The notes beneath the pieces are model-generated. The model searched no databases. It was not told the DNA's origin and saw only the letters and a program-made list of their open reading frames with translations. DNA of 53,089 nucleotides, taken from Clostridiales bacterium (lineage in GTDB: Bacteria; Bacillota; Clostridia; Christensenellales; Aristaeellaceae). This document shows, in pieces, positions 43,030 to 51,553 of this stretch. Position 1 is the first letter of the stretch. Each line of letters opens with the position of its first letter. The translations under genes and the position numbers were made by a program. Location of the stretch: NCBI GenBank assembly GCA_012523405.1, contig JAAYIN010000006.1, forward strand, positions 1 through 53,089, given 5' to 3'.

Positions 43030-43050
43030 ACAGTACTACAATAGTACTGT
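43030..43050. promoter_or_regulatory. GntR/YtrA operator
   Basis: ACAGTACTA and TAGTACTGT are perfect 9-bp inverted arms around CAA. The site covers the -10 box of the regulator operon promoter (TATTGT, 43043-43038), so binding should block transcription. Confidence 0.8.
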
Positions 43051-43066
43051 TTGTTGGATTTGTCAA
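43038..43066 (-). promoter_or_regulatory. Promoter of the GntR-ABC operon
   Basis: On the minus strand a perfect TTGACA (43066-43061) and TATTGT (43043-43038) are 17 nt apart. The operator overlaps the spacer and the -10 box. Confidence 0.8.
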
Positions 43067-43073
43067 GCGAAAT

Positions 43074-43111
43074 GGCAAACAAAAACGAAGCTCTTTTCAA
43101 AGCTTCGTTTT
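43074..43111 (-). terminator. Terminator of the ABC exporter operon
   Basis: AAAACGAAGCT (43082-43092) pairs with AGCTTCGTTTT (43101-43111) around 8 nt. On the minus strand TTTTTGTTT follows. It lies 30 nt past the second exporter gene. Confidence 0.85.
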
Positions 43112-43140
43112 GTTAATTATGTTTTAGCTCATTCGCTGGG

Positions 43141-44982
43141 TTATGCCATCACACTGCTCAGCACCGCTTGACCCTGCTCATCTTCAAATTGTCCAGTGTA
43201 CAGATCGTAGTAATAGCCCTGCTTGACAATCAGCTGGTCATGGTTGCCTTCCTCTATGATCTTGCCATCCGAAATGACCAAGATGCGGTCAGCCTGACGC
43301 ACGGTTGAAAGCCTGTGCGCGACCATGAAGCTGGTTCTGCCCTCCAATATGCCCGTGATAGCCTGCTGGATCAGCGCTTCACTATGGGTGTCAACGGAAG
43401 AGGTTGCCTCGTCCAGTATGAACAATGCAGGATCGACCAGAATTGCGCGTGCAAATGACACGAGCTGCTTTTCGCCTGAGCTTAGCAAGCTGCCGCCCTC
43501 GCCTACTTCTGTATCATAGCCAATGGTAAGCTTGCTGATAAAATCATGTGCGTTGGCGAGCTTCGCTGCGCGAACCACTTCCTCATCAGTCGCCTCAGGT
43601 CTGCCATAGCAGATATTCTCGCGAATCGTGCCGCTGAACATATGGGGTTGTTGGAGTACATAGCCCAGATGGCTTTGCAGCCAGAGCAAGCTGCGCTCCT
43701 TATAGTCCACGCCATCGATTAGGATTCGTCCAGAAGTCGGCTCGTAGAAACGGCAGATCAGGTTGATAATCGTGCTCTTGCCGCTGCCGGTCTCACCAAC
43801 CAGCGCAATGCTTTCGCCTGCCTTGACGGTGAGGCTGAAGTGATCGAGCACCTTTTCTCCATCCTTGTACTGGAAGCTTACATCTTCAAAGACGATATCG
43901 CCATGAAGTTCAGGCCAGTTTTCCTTTTTAGGGTGGAAGTTATCGCCGAAGATTTCTACGACTTCGGGGGTGTCCTCGATATCAGCCTCTGTTGCCAGCA
44001 AGGATAGTACGCGCTCACCTGCCGCCTGTGCGTTTTGCATTTCAGCCAGCGTACGCGCAATCTCCTTGATGGGATCAAAGAGCTGCATAGAATACGTGAT
44101 AAAGACCTGCAATGCGCCAAGTGTCAGCCCCGCAGGAAGTGCCATCACGTCAAGACCACCCTTGTAGAGCGCATACGCCGTCGCAATCGACCCCACCGAT
44201 ACAACGATGGATAGGAACAATGCGGACAGGGACGACGCCCTCACAGCTGATTTTCGCATGCTGGCAGTCAGTTCTGTGAATTCCTCGATATTCTCTTCCT
44301 CACAAGCAAGCGTCTTGGTCGTTTTCGCGCCCATGATGCCTTCGTTAAACGCACCTGTGATCTTGGAATGAGTCTTGCGTGTTTCGCGGTGCGCCTTTAG
44401 GATACGGCGCTGAAAGAACACGCTGATAAATGCCAGCGGCGGCACGACAAGCAATACCATAATCGCAAGCCGCCAGTTGAGAAACAGCATCTGTACGGAG
44501 CAGAAGATCAAGTAGAAGAATCCCCACATCAGGTCAAGCACCGTCCAGCCAAGCGTATCGGCAAGGCGCTGGGTATCGGTGGTGAGCCTGCTCAGCAGGA
44601 AGCCGACGGGCATGCGGTCGTAGTAGGAAAAGGGCAGCTCTTGCAGCTTTTGAAACCCGAGCTTACGGATCAGGTAGCTGATACCGATTTCGATCTTGCT
44701 CGCGAGCAGCAAAAACACACCAATACATCCAACCTGTAAAACGACCATGCCGAGGTAAATGGCAATGAATCCCCCGATTCCTTCCGACGTGCTATTAACG
44801 ATAAAGGTATCGATAGCATAGCCTGTAAGCCTAGGAAATATGACGTCCGTTCCGGCTAGCAGGGCATTGGCAATCATGAGCAGCAGCATGTTTTTGTGAA
44901 AGGGTTTAGCAATATGGTAAAGACGTTTCCAAAGGGATAGATCAAGTTTCTTGGAAAAGTCTACTTCTTGGTGTCCTTGCAT
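43141..44982 (-). CDS. Heterodimeric ABC exporter, subunit with intact ATPase
   Basis: The 613-residue half-transporter has a six-helix membrane domain followed by an ATPase domain. Walker A is GETGSGKST (396-404), the signature is LSSGEKQ rather than LSGGQ, Walker B keeps the catalytic Glu525 (LFILDEATSS), and the switch His is in VAHRLST. The start has GGAGGAG 7 nt upstream and overlaps the upstream exporter gene by 22 nt. The two subunits should form one multidrug- or lipid-type exporter like TM287/288 or BmrCD. The substrate is unknown. Confidence 0.95.
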   Translation of the reverse strand: MQGHQEVDFSKKLDLSLWKRLYHIAKPFHKNMLLLMIANALLAGTDVIFPRLTGYAIDTFIVNSTSEGIGGFIAIYLGMVVLQVGCIGVFLLLASKIEIGISYLIRKLGFQKLQELPFSYYDRMPVGFLLSRLTTDTQRLADTLGWTVLDLMWGFFYLIFCSVQMLFLNWRLAIMVLLVVPPLAFISVFFQRRILKAHRETRKTHSKITGAFNEGIMGAKTTKTLACEEENIEEFTELTASMRKSAVRASSLSALFLSIVVSVGSIATAYALYKGGLDVMALPAGLTLGALQVFITYSMQLFDPIKEIARTLAEMQNAQAAGERVLSLLATEADIEDTPEVVEIFGDNFHPKKENWPELHGDIVFEDVSFQYKDGEKVLDHFSLTVKAGESIALVGETGSGKSTIINLICRFYEPTSGRILIDGVDYKERSLLWLQSHLGYVLQQPHMFSGTIRENICYGRPEATDEEVVRAAKLANAHDFISKLTIGYDTEVGEGGSLLSSGEKQLVSFARAILVDPALFILDEATSSVDTHSEALIQQAITGILEGRTSFMVAHRLSTVRQADRILVISDGKIIEEGNHDQLIVKQGYYYDLYTGQFEDEQGQAVLSSVMA

Positions 44983-46808
44983 TTGGACTCCTCCTTTGCA
45001 ACGGCATCGCGGCTCTTGTTCAGATCATCCTCAAGCGCAGATTGGATTGCGAAGATTTGCTGATAAAGCCCGGCGCGGCCGGTCAGTTCCTTATGAGTAC
45101 CCTCGGCTGTGAGCTTGCCATTTTCGAGCACGAAAATGCGGTCTGCTTCTGCCAAGGTATTGATGCGGTGGCTGATGATGATGGTGGTTACGCCGCCGCG
45201 GTTGGTCTTCAGCTCATCGCGAATCGCACGATCCGTCTGCATATCAACAGCGGATAGGCTATCATCAAACACCAGAATATTATTTTCTTTGAGCAATGTG
45301 CGCGCAATCGCAACGCGCTGACGCTGTCCGCCCGAAAGCGTTACGCCGCGCTCGCCAATGATCGTCTCATACCCATTTTCAAACTCGCGAATAAATCCGT
45401 CTGCATGCGCAACACGGCTCATCTCAAAGATTTCAGGCTCGGATTTCTTGGGTGCAGCGATGGCAAGGTTGCCCATGACGGTTCTGCCGTACAAGAATGG
45501 CTCTTGCAGCATCAGCCCCACATGGGAGCGTAAATAGGCGCGATCAATCGTCTGTATATCCACGCCGCCAATGGTGATTGTCCCCGTGTCAGGCGCAAAC
45601 AAGCGCTGGAGCAGATGTACAATCGTGCTCTTGCCGCTGCCCGTATTACCAAGGAGTGCAACGGTTTTGCCCGTGGGAATGGTCATGCAGAAATCGTCCA
45701 GAATTTTGGTTCCATCCTCGTAGCCAAAGGACACATGGTCAAATACAATGTCCCCGTTAAGCAGCGGGGTTACTTCGCCCGCTTCCTTGCCCTCAGCCTT
45801 TTCATCCATGATTTCTGTGATGCGTCCAAGCGCAACAAGGCTTTTTCCCGCTTCGCTAAGGATGCGCCCAAGCTGACGCAGAGGATATAGAAGCATGGAA
45901 ATATAGCTGGTAAATACGATCAGCGTACCCACCGTGATCTCGCCTTTGACCGCTTTGAAGATGCAGGCAATCAGCGTGATCATGATTTGAAGCATTGTCA
46001 CGCCGTCCATACTCGTCCAGTACGCCGTCAAGTATTTCATCTGCTTGAACGCCTTTTGCCGAAAATCGCTGCTGACTGTATCAAACTTCTCCACTTCGCT
46101 TTGCTGCATGCCAAAGGCACGAACCACGCGGACACCCGTCAGGTTCTCTTGCAGCACCGCACTCATCTTGCCTTCGCTCTCGTCGGTTTTTTTGAAATTC
46201 TTTGTATTGATCGTGAAAAACGTATAGGATGCGATGAACATCACAGGGATCAGAATCATGCTATAAAACGCCAGCTCCACATTGCGCCCAAAGAGAATCG
46301 TAAACGCAATGACTGCCATGATGATCGCGCGAAATGCCTCAATCACCTGCGAGGAGAGAAAGCGGCGAATGGTTTCCACGTCGCTTGTGGAACGCTGAAT
46401 CAGATCGCCCGTTTCAGCGCGCACATGGTAGGCAAAAGGCAAATAGGTAAGCTGACGATAGATACGATCGCGCAGCGTCTTTGCCACCGTTTCGCCCGCC
46501 CTCGTGGTACAAATCTCCTTGTAGTAGGACAGGAAACCATTCAGAATGTTGATTGCAATGAGCACCAACGGGATAATCCAATAGTTTTGGCGCAGGAATT
46601 CACGCCCGCCCAGTGCCAGCACAGGGGCTTTCGCCCATGCAGGCATGGAGCTGGGTCCATTTGACAGCACCACGTCAATGGTTTCCGAGAATATAAGAGG
46701 CGTCATAAAGCCAATAGTAACCGTAGCAACGGTGCATAAAAGCGCAGCCAAATACAGCTTGTAGTTTTCTTTCGCGAGCAGCCACAGTGCTCGAAAGTTC
46801 GTCTTCAT
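44961..46808 (-). CDS. Heterodimeric ABC exporter, subunit with degenerate ATP site
   Basis: The 615-residue half-transporter has six membrane helices, then an ATPase domain with Walker A GNTGSGKST (387-395) and a canonical LSGGQRQR signature. Its Walker B is ILVFDDS, with Asp516 where the catalytic Glu should be. This subunit should bind but not efficiently hydrolyse ATP at its own site. Asymmetry of this kind marks heterodimeric exporters, and the partner gene overlaps by 22 nt. GGAGG lies 12 nt before the ATG. Confidence 0.95.
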   Translation of the reverse strand: MKTNFRALWLLAKENYKLYLAALLCTVATVTIGFMTPLIFSETIDVVLSNGPSSMPAWAKAPVLALGGREFLRQNYWIIPLVLIAINILNGFLSYYKEICTTRAGETVAKTLRDRIYRQLTYLPFAYHVRAETGDLIQRSTSDVETIRRFLSSQVIEAFRAIIMAVIAFTILFGRNVELAFYSMILIPVMFIASYTFFTINTKNFKKTDESEGKMSAVLQENLTGVRVVRAFGMQQSEVEKFDTVSSDFRQKAFKQMKYLTAYWTSMDGVTMLQIMITLIACIFKAVKGEITVGTLIVFTSYISMLLYPLRQLGRILSEAGKSLVALGRITEIMDEKAEGKEAGEVTPLLNGDIVFDHVSFGYEDGTKILDDFCMTIPTGKTVALLGNTGSGKSTIVHLLQRLFAPDTGTITIGGVDIQTIDRAYLRSHVGLMLQEPFLYGRTVMGNLAIAAPKKSEPEIFEMSRVAHADGFIREFENGYETIIGERGVTLSGGQRQRVAIARTLLKENNILVFDDSLSAVDMQTDRAIRDELKTNRGGVTTIIISHRINTLAEADRIFVLENGKLTAEGTHKELTGRAGLYQQIFAIQSALEDDLNKSRDAVAKEESKCKDTKK

Positions 46809-46865
46809 ATAAGATTTTTTCCTCCATTATGGTCAAACAAATCGTTCTTTTGTAATATAGTTATA

Positions 46866-47699
46866 TTATTTGAGTGCAAAGCGGCGGATTGCGTCAGCAA
46901 CCCCGTCCTCATCATTGCTCAGCGTGACGTAATCAGCGACTGCCTTCACGGAGTCCGTTGCATTGCTCATGGCAACACCAAGCCCCGCATAGTCAATCAT
47001 GGTAACGTCGTTATCATAGTCGCCAAATGTCATCACATTTTCACGCGCGAGTCCGAGGGTCTCCGCAAGTTCACGCACAGCTAGCCCCTTGTTAATGCCT
47101 TTTGGCATAATCTCAATGCTCTGTGCCCATGAACTAGTCACCTCAATACCTAAAACGCCTTCAAGCGCGCGGCATAGGTACGGAAGTCGCTCTCTATCGC
47201 GTTCATAGCATGAAATCTTATTGATTCCGCTATTTCGAAACCGATTGATCTCTTCCATGCCCATGTAATACTTTGGCGCACCTTCACAATTCTTTTTCAT
47301 GCCTGCAAGTACGCTAACCTTATCCGTATCATCTTCATCCGCATACTCAATAAAGCTGTTTTGTGCATAACAAGCAAACTCTGATTTCTCAGCAATCAGA
47401 ATCTTCACGCATGTCTCAAGTGCCTTATCATCCAGCACATGATTGGTATATGCCTGCCCATGCGGTTTATGCAAACAGTAGCTGCCATTAAGCGAAAGAA
47501 TGGCGATTTCAGGTAGACCGGCCTGCACTGCATACAAACTTGCATCCCCAGGCAACCTGCCCGTGCAAAGGGCAATCTTAATGCCTTGCTGCTGCGCGAG
47601 TGCGAGTGCTTTCATATTTTCAGCGCTGATGCTTTGCTGGCTGCTGAGCAGTGTTCCATCCATGTCCATCACAATCAGTCTGATATCATACGTATTCAT
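46866..47699 (-). CDS. Cof-type HAD superfamily phosphatase
   Basis: The 277-residue cytosolic protein has the HAD motifs: nucleophile DMDGTLL (Asp12, Asp14), motif II SLNGSY region, a Lys in GINKGLAV and motif IV FGDYDNDVTMI. The large cap domain in the middle makes it Cof (class IIb). Such enzymes dephosphorylate sugar phosphates, FMN or pyridoxal phosphate; the substrate cannot be told from motifs. GGAG lies 7 nt before the ATG. It lies 57 nt upstream of the exporter pair and may be co-transcribed with it. Confidence 0.94.
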   Translation of the reverse strand: MNTYDIRLIVMDMDGTLLSSQQSISAENMKALALAQQQGIKIALCTGRLPGDASLYAVQAGLPEIAILSLNGSYCLHKPHGQAYTNHVLDDKALETCVKILIAEKSEFACYAQNSFIEYADEDDTDKVSVLAGMKKNCEGAPKYYMGMEEINRFRNSGINKISCYERDRERLPYLCRALEGVLGIEVTSSWAQSIEIMPKGINKGLAVRELAETLGLARENVMTFGDYDNDVTMIDYAGLGVAMSNATDSVKAVADYVTLSNDEDGVADAIRRFALK

Positions 47700-48015
47700 T
47701 TTTATCTCCTATTTTAGATCGGTCGGTTCAGTCATATCTTATCTATACAATGATTATTCATTTCTTTATGATCTTTCTCGTTTGGAATCATTTGCATATG
47801 TATGCCATGTATCAAGTCATAGCAAACATATAAAAAATCCTGCCCAAACACGTAGTGTGCTGGAATCTCCAGAGTGCAATCATTCTATTTTCTTTTCCAT
47901 AAATGTAATGAACATACATGATTGGGTTATTACATAGCAAAAGTAATCACTGCCATTGACAGTTATGCTTCAGGAACGTTCACCCTGCAATCATATTCTT
48001 ATTTTAATATAAAGA
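47700..48015. other. Intergenic region without recognised features
   Basis: The 316-nt gap between the HAD gene and the next gene holds no open frame with an RBS, no clear hairpin terminator and no convincing promoter. It is AT-rich. A plus-strand frame that runs through it is the antisense shadow of the HAD gene. Confidence 0.6.
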
Positions 48016-49059
48016 TCAATGTACCAGCGTTGCGTTAAGCCCCATCCAATGCGGCGTGCATTGATAAAGCCCCTCAAGCGCATGATTCATCATATCTGTA
48101 GGCATAACTGCTAGCATCGAAGCCATAACATTTTGCATTTCTCTTAAGCTAACCCCTTGTTTGGCAAGCATACGAAGATCCTCCGCAGCCTCCGCCACAT
48201 CACATTCAGGGCGCAATGCTCCGCGCAATGCACCGCACATGATGTTATGAATAGGTGTTTCCTCCGGCAATATGCCGTTCATTCCACCTGCTATCATGTC
48301 CTGGGATAGCTCGAGCGTGAAAATACCATCCGATGTTTGCTGACTGATCAATCGAAAAGGATTCGCCAGTCCCGGATGCAGTAAAATCAAATCGCCATTT
48401 GCGTCTGTTACGTAATCAAATGCAGATTGCAGATACCTGCGAGCAATCAAAATAGAATATTCATCAAAATCCATTACCACTTCTTTTAAAAAGAAGGTCA
48501 TGGGTTGTGCTGCATGCAATAGTCCTGCTATATAAAGCAAACCATGTATCGTTGCATCATATCTAAAAAGCCTGTCTCTGATCGCCGATGATTCCGGTGT
48601 GTTCATCACTTCCAGCAAGGGCTGATGCAGCGCCTTTGGAAGCCTAAGTGTCCAGTCGTTTCCATCTGCATGGAAACTGCACCATAAACGGCTGACCAAT
48701 GCTTCCGCTGCTGCAATATCATCCCAATCGCCCAGCAAGAGCTCGCCATCGTTCATCAGAAGCTTTTCAAGCAGCTGAATTTCTCCATTGCTAATATAAA
48801 GTGCTTCTGTTGGCAATCTATCCAACACCGTTTGGCGTAATCCATCCAGCGTAATAAGCACCGAACGACTTGCGCCATGTACATCATCAAACGAATTTGT
48901 AAACAATGCCTGCGCATCCTTTTGAGTCGCTTCATCCGAAAACAAACCAACTCCGGGATGAGAAAATAGACGTCGTTCGCACGCTTCAAATTGTTTTTCA
49001 CGCATCATGCTCATGGTCATTTCGCACCAATCCGCATGTACGGTCACCTCTCTAAGCAC
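48016..49059 (-). CDS. Hypothetical protein downstream of ilvE
   Basis: The 347-residue protein is not recognised. It has no signal peptide and only short hydrophobic patches (IHGLLYIAGLLHAAQ). It is acidic and mixed alpha/beta in pattern, suggesting a soluble cytosolic protein. The start is GTG 49059 with AAAGGAGGTC 5 nt upstream, an unusually strong RBS. It begins 34 nt after the ilvE stop on the same strand, so the two are probably one operon. No catalytic motif was seen. Confidence 0.88.
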   Translation of the reverse strand: MLREVTVHADWCEMTMSMMREKQFEACERRLFSHPGVGLFSDEATQKDAQALFTNSFDDVHGASRSVLITLDGLRQTVLDRLPTEALYISNGEIQLLEKLLMNDGELLLGDWDDIAAAEALVSRLWCSFHADGNDWTLRLPKALHQPLLEVMNTPESSAIRDRLFRYDATIHGLLYIAGLLHAAQPMTFFLKEVVMDFDEYSILIARRYLQSAFDYVTDANGDLILLHPGLANPFRLISQQTSDGIFTLELSQDMIAGGMNGILPEETPIHNIMCGALRGALRPECDVAEAAEDLRMLAKQGVSLREMQNVMASMLAVMPTDMMNHALEGLYQCTPHWMGLNATLVH

Positions 49060-49093
49060 GCGGCGACCTCCTTTCTTTACAGGTAAAGTGCGT

Positions 49094-50164
49094 TCACTTT
49101 ACCTTGACAATCCAGTCCATTGTATCCTCTGTCGTACCAAATTGAATACCGGTTAAGGTATCATACAGTTTCTGTGTAACTTCGCCGATTCCACCCTTGC
49201 CAATAGCGATTTCCTCGCCCTTAAAGCAGATCTTATCAACGGGCGAAACAACGGCAGCTGTGCCTGTTCCGAAGGCTTCTGTCAGTTTGCCAGACTTGAT
49301 GTCCGCAATCACATCATTGATGTCCATATGCGTTTCCTCAACCTCATAGCCGAGCTTTGCGCCAAGCTTAAGGACGCTGTCACGAGTGATGCCGGGCAAA
49401 ATGCTGCCGTTTAGAGCAGGGGTCACAATCCGCTTGCCTTCATAGACAAACATCATGTTCATTGCGCCAACTTCCTCGATATAGCGTTGCTGCACGCCAT
49501 CAAGCCATAGCACCTGTGCATAACCATTTTTCTTCGCATTAACGCTGGCTAGTATGCTTGCTGCATAGTTGCCGCCAGTCTTTGCAAAGCCAACACCGCC
49601 GCGCACTGCACGCACCAGCTCATCCTCGACATAGATGCCGACAGGAGCCAGTCCCGATGCATAATACGCACCAGAAGGCGAAAGAATGATATAGAACAGA
49701 TAGGTCTTTGATGCTGACACACCCAGAAATGCATCCGTTGCAATCATCGTTGGACGGATATACAGGGATGTTCCTTCCTGATGGGGTGTCCACTCTTTAT
49801 CAGCGGACAACAGTGCCAGCAGTCCCTCCATTGCTTCCTCAACAGGAAGCTGTGCCATACCGATGCGCTCAGCTGAACGCTTCATGCGGTTAAAGTTCTC
49901 GGTAGGCCTGAAGAGATTAAATTCACCGTTTTCAGTGCGGTAGCACTTAAGTCCCTCAAAGATCTCTTGTCCATAATGTAACACTTGGCAGGACGGATCT
50001 AGGGATAGGTTCTGATAAGGCACAACACGTGCATCATGCCATCCCTGTCCTTCTGTGTAATTAATCATTAACATGTGGTCAGTAAAAATCTGGCCAAATC
50101 CCAACTTGCTTTCATCAGTGGGCTTCGCTTTGAGGCTATTGGATAAAGTCATTTGTACATTCAT
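49094..50164 (-). CDS. ilvE: Branched-chain amino acid aminotransferase
   Basis: The 356-residue PLP enzyme interconverts leucine, isoleucine and valine with their keto acids. It shows the class IV pattern: HYGQEIFEGLKCYR, then the PLP lysine region VGFAKTGGNYAAS, then QVLWLDGVQQRYIEEVGAMN and GSILPGITRDSVL. The length agrees with the family's long form. I chose ATG 50164 because GGAGG lies 9 nt upstream; ATG 50170 is only 3 nt from it. A near-consensus promoter precedes it. No T-box or leucine leader peptide was seen. Confidence 0.96.
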   Translation of the reverse strand: MNVQMTLSNSLKAKPTDESKLGFGQIFTDHMLMINYTEGQGWHDARVVPYQNLSLDPSCQVLHYGQEIFEGLKCYRTENGEFNLFRPTENFNRMKRSAERIGMAQLPVEEAMEGLLALLSADKEWTPHQEGTSLYIRPTMIATDAFLGVSASKTYLFYIILSPSGAYYASGLAPVGIYVEDELVRAVRGGVGFAKTGGNYAASILASVNAKKNGYAQVLWLDGVQQRYIEEVGAMNMMFVYEGKRIVTPALNGSILPGITRDSVLKLGAKLGYEVEETHMDINDVIADIKSGKLTEAFGTGTAAVVSPVDKICFKGEEIAIGKGGIGEVTQKLYDTLTGIQFGTTEDTMDWIVKVK

Positions 50165-50233
50165 ATTCATAATCCTCCGGTTCTTCCTGCATCCGCATGA
50201 AAGCAAGATATATTGCGCATAACGCTAAAGTCT

Positions 50234-50261
50234 ATTATAATCGCAATCATAAAGCTGTCAA
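50234..50261 (-). promoter_or_regulatory. Promoter of ilvE
   Basis: On the minus strand a perfect TTGACA (50261-50256) and a perfect TATAAT (50239-50234) are 16 nt apart. Transcription should start near 50227. Confidence 0.8.
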
Positions 50262-50302
50262 GGTTTTATGAGCAGTAATTCGTGGAATTTACTCAAAAAC
50301 AT

Positions 50303-50342
50303 AAAAACCCATGATACTGATCAAGCGGTCAGCGTCATGGGT
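50303..50342 (-). terminator. Terminator of the peptidoglycan-binding protein gene
   Basis: On the minus strand ACCCATGA (50342-50335) pairs with TCATGGGT (50314-50307), with an inner CTGA/TCAG stem, and TTTTAT follows. It lies 8 nt after the gene stop. Confidence 0.85.
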
Positions 50343-50349
50343 CTGTTCA

Positions 50350-51477
50350 TTATTCTAGTTCTTCAGCTGCCGGATATGTAGCTGTAATGGTTTTATTTTC
50401 ATCATCCAACTCAAAGATGATATTGGCAAAGTTCTGAATTTCTTCCAGCGGCAGGTACAATATGTCATCTACAGCCTTGATGTCTGTAAAGGCCAGAGGA
50501 ACCGCCTCGTTATTCTTATATCCCTCAGGGCTAACGGGCTCTCCCTCTTTGTTGGTAAGCGCTGTGATGAGATAGATATCATCGCCTAATGCAAATGCAT
50601 ATTGATCTATGTCAATGCTTTTTGAGACGACCACGGGAATGGACGACTGCTCTAGAATTTCAAGGAGCGGCAGATAGACCATTTCCCCATGGAGGTATGG
50701 CGGTATCGCTTTTGCTTCATGTTCTTCAGTCTTTTGGGTCATTATCGGATCTTTGCTATCCGCAATTGTCACCGCATAGCCTTCCATCTCCAAAAATTCA
50801 GGGACGGGCGTCTGGGTTGGCTCAATGGTTGCGGCTATTTCAGACTCATCGGTCTCATCACTCGCAGGCTGCACTTCGCTCTGCGTAGGCTCAATTGCTT
50901 GCGGCTTTTCGCTTGGCTCAACCGATGGCTCCGCGCTCGGCTCAATCGTCGGTTCTTGCGTTACCTCTATGACAGGTTCAGTCGCCGCGATCTGCAATTG
51001 ATCCTCAGGCGTTTGGGAAGGAGCAGGAGACTCCGTAGCCTCTGCAACTAACGGACGCACTTCATCGCTCTCATATAGCACAGTAAGCGTATTCTTTCCT
51101 GCAAAGCCATCGACGCTGAGCCCATGGTTGTACTGGAACTTTTCAACCGCTTGGCGAGTTTGATTGCCGAAGCTGCCGTCAATTTCACCCTCATAGTAAC
51201 CATACTCAGCAAGCTTTTGCTGCATATTGCTCACATTCTCGCCCTTATCCCCAACACTCAACGTCTTGTACGCGGTGGTAGACGTAATGTCAATGGTCGG
51301 TACAGGTGTTGGCTTTGGGGTTGCTGTTGCCGCTGGAGCAGGCGATTCCGTGACCTGAATGATTGCCGTGGGCGTAGCCACGGGTTCGGTTACAAATGCT
51401 GCGGGATCAGGAGCATTTTGCACCGATGTCATAAAAATCATGGACATATAGATCAAAATAGTACGTAACAAATCCAT
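50350..51477 (-). CDS. Exported peptidoglycan-binding-domain protein
   Basis: The 375-residue protein has a hydrophobic N terminus (about 4-18, signal or anchor), a Thr/Pro/Ala linker and a PG_binding_1 domain at about 72-130 (LSVGDKGENVSNMQQKLAEYGYY, then DGSFGNQTRQAVEKFQ). A long Glu/Pro/Ser/Thr-rich spacer follows (about 140-235) with repeated EPS and EPT units. The C-terminal domain resembles copper-amine-oxidase N-terminal-like domains (VYLPLLEIL, then LYLPLEEIQNFA). It should sit in the cell wall and bind peptidoglycan. AAGGAGG lies 9 nt before the ATG. The kinase-like gene ends 76 nt upstream. Confidence 0.9.
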   Translation of the reverse strand: MDLLRTILIYMSMIFMTSVQNAPDPAAFVTEPVATPTAIIQVTESPAPAATATPKPTPVPTIDITSTTAYKTLSVGDKGENVSNMQQKLAEYGYYEGEIDGSFGNQTRQAVEKFQYNHGLSVDGFAGKNTLTVLYESDEVRPLVAEATESPAPSQTPEDQLQIAATEPVIEVTQEPTIEPSAEPSVEPSEKPQAIEPTQSEVQPASDETDESEIAATIEPTQTPVPEFLEMEGYAVTIADSKDPIMTQKTEEHEAKAIPPYLHGEMVYLPLLEILEQSSIPVVVSKSIDIDQYAFALGDDIYLITALTNKEGEPVSPEGYKNNEAVPLAFTDIKAVDDILYLPLEEIQNFANIIFELDDENKTITATYPAAEELE

Positions 51478-51553
51478 TGTCAGGTTCCTCCTTCATCTGC
51501 GTAAAGCGCAGCATTGTCTCTCAATCATCTGGTGATTATTCTTCTGATGCCGC

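Noticed and set aside
45987-46664. 225-residue plus-strand open frame
   Set aside because: It is antisense to the exporter membrane domain, has no RBS and no recognisable motif.
46866-47699. Beta-phosphoglucomutase for the GH65 pathway
   Set aside because: The HAD protein has a large class II cap and Cof-type motifs, whereas beta-phosphoglucomutase has a small class I cap. It also lies far from the sugar locus.
50170-50350. T-box riboswitch or leucine leader upstream of ilvE
   Set aside because: The transcript start is only about 60 nt from the gene, leaving no room for a T-box. No T-box sequence or run of Leu codons was seen.
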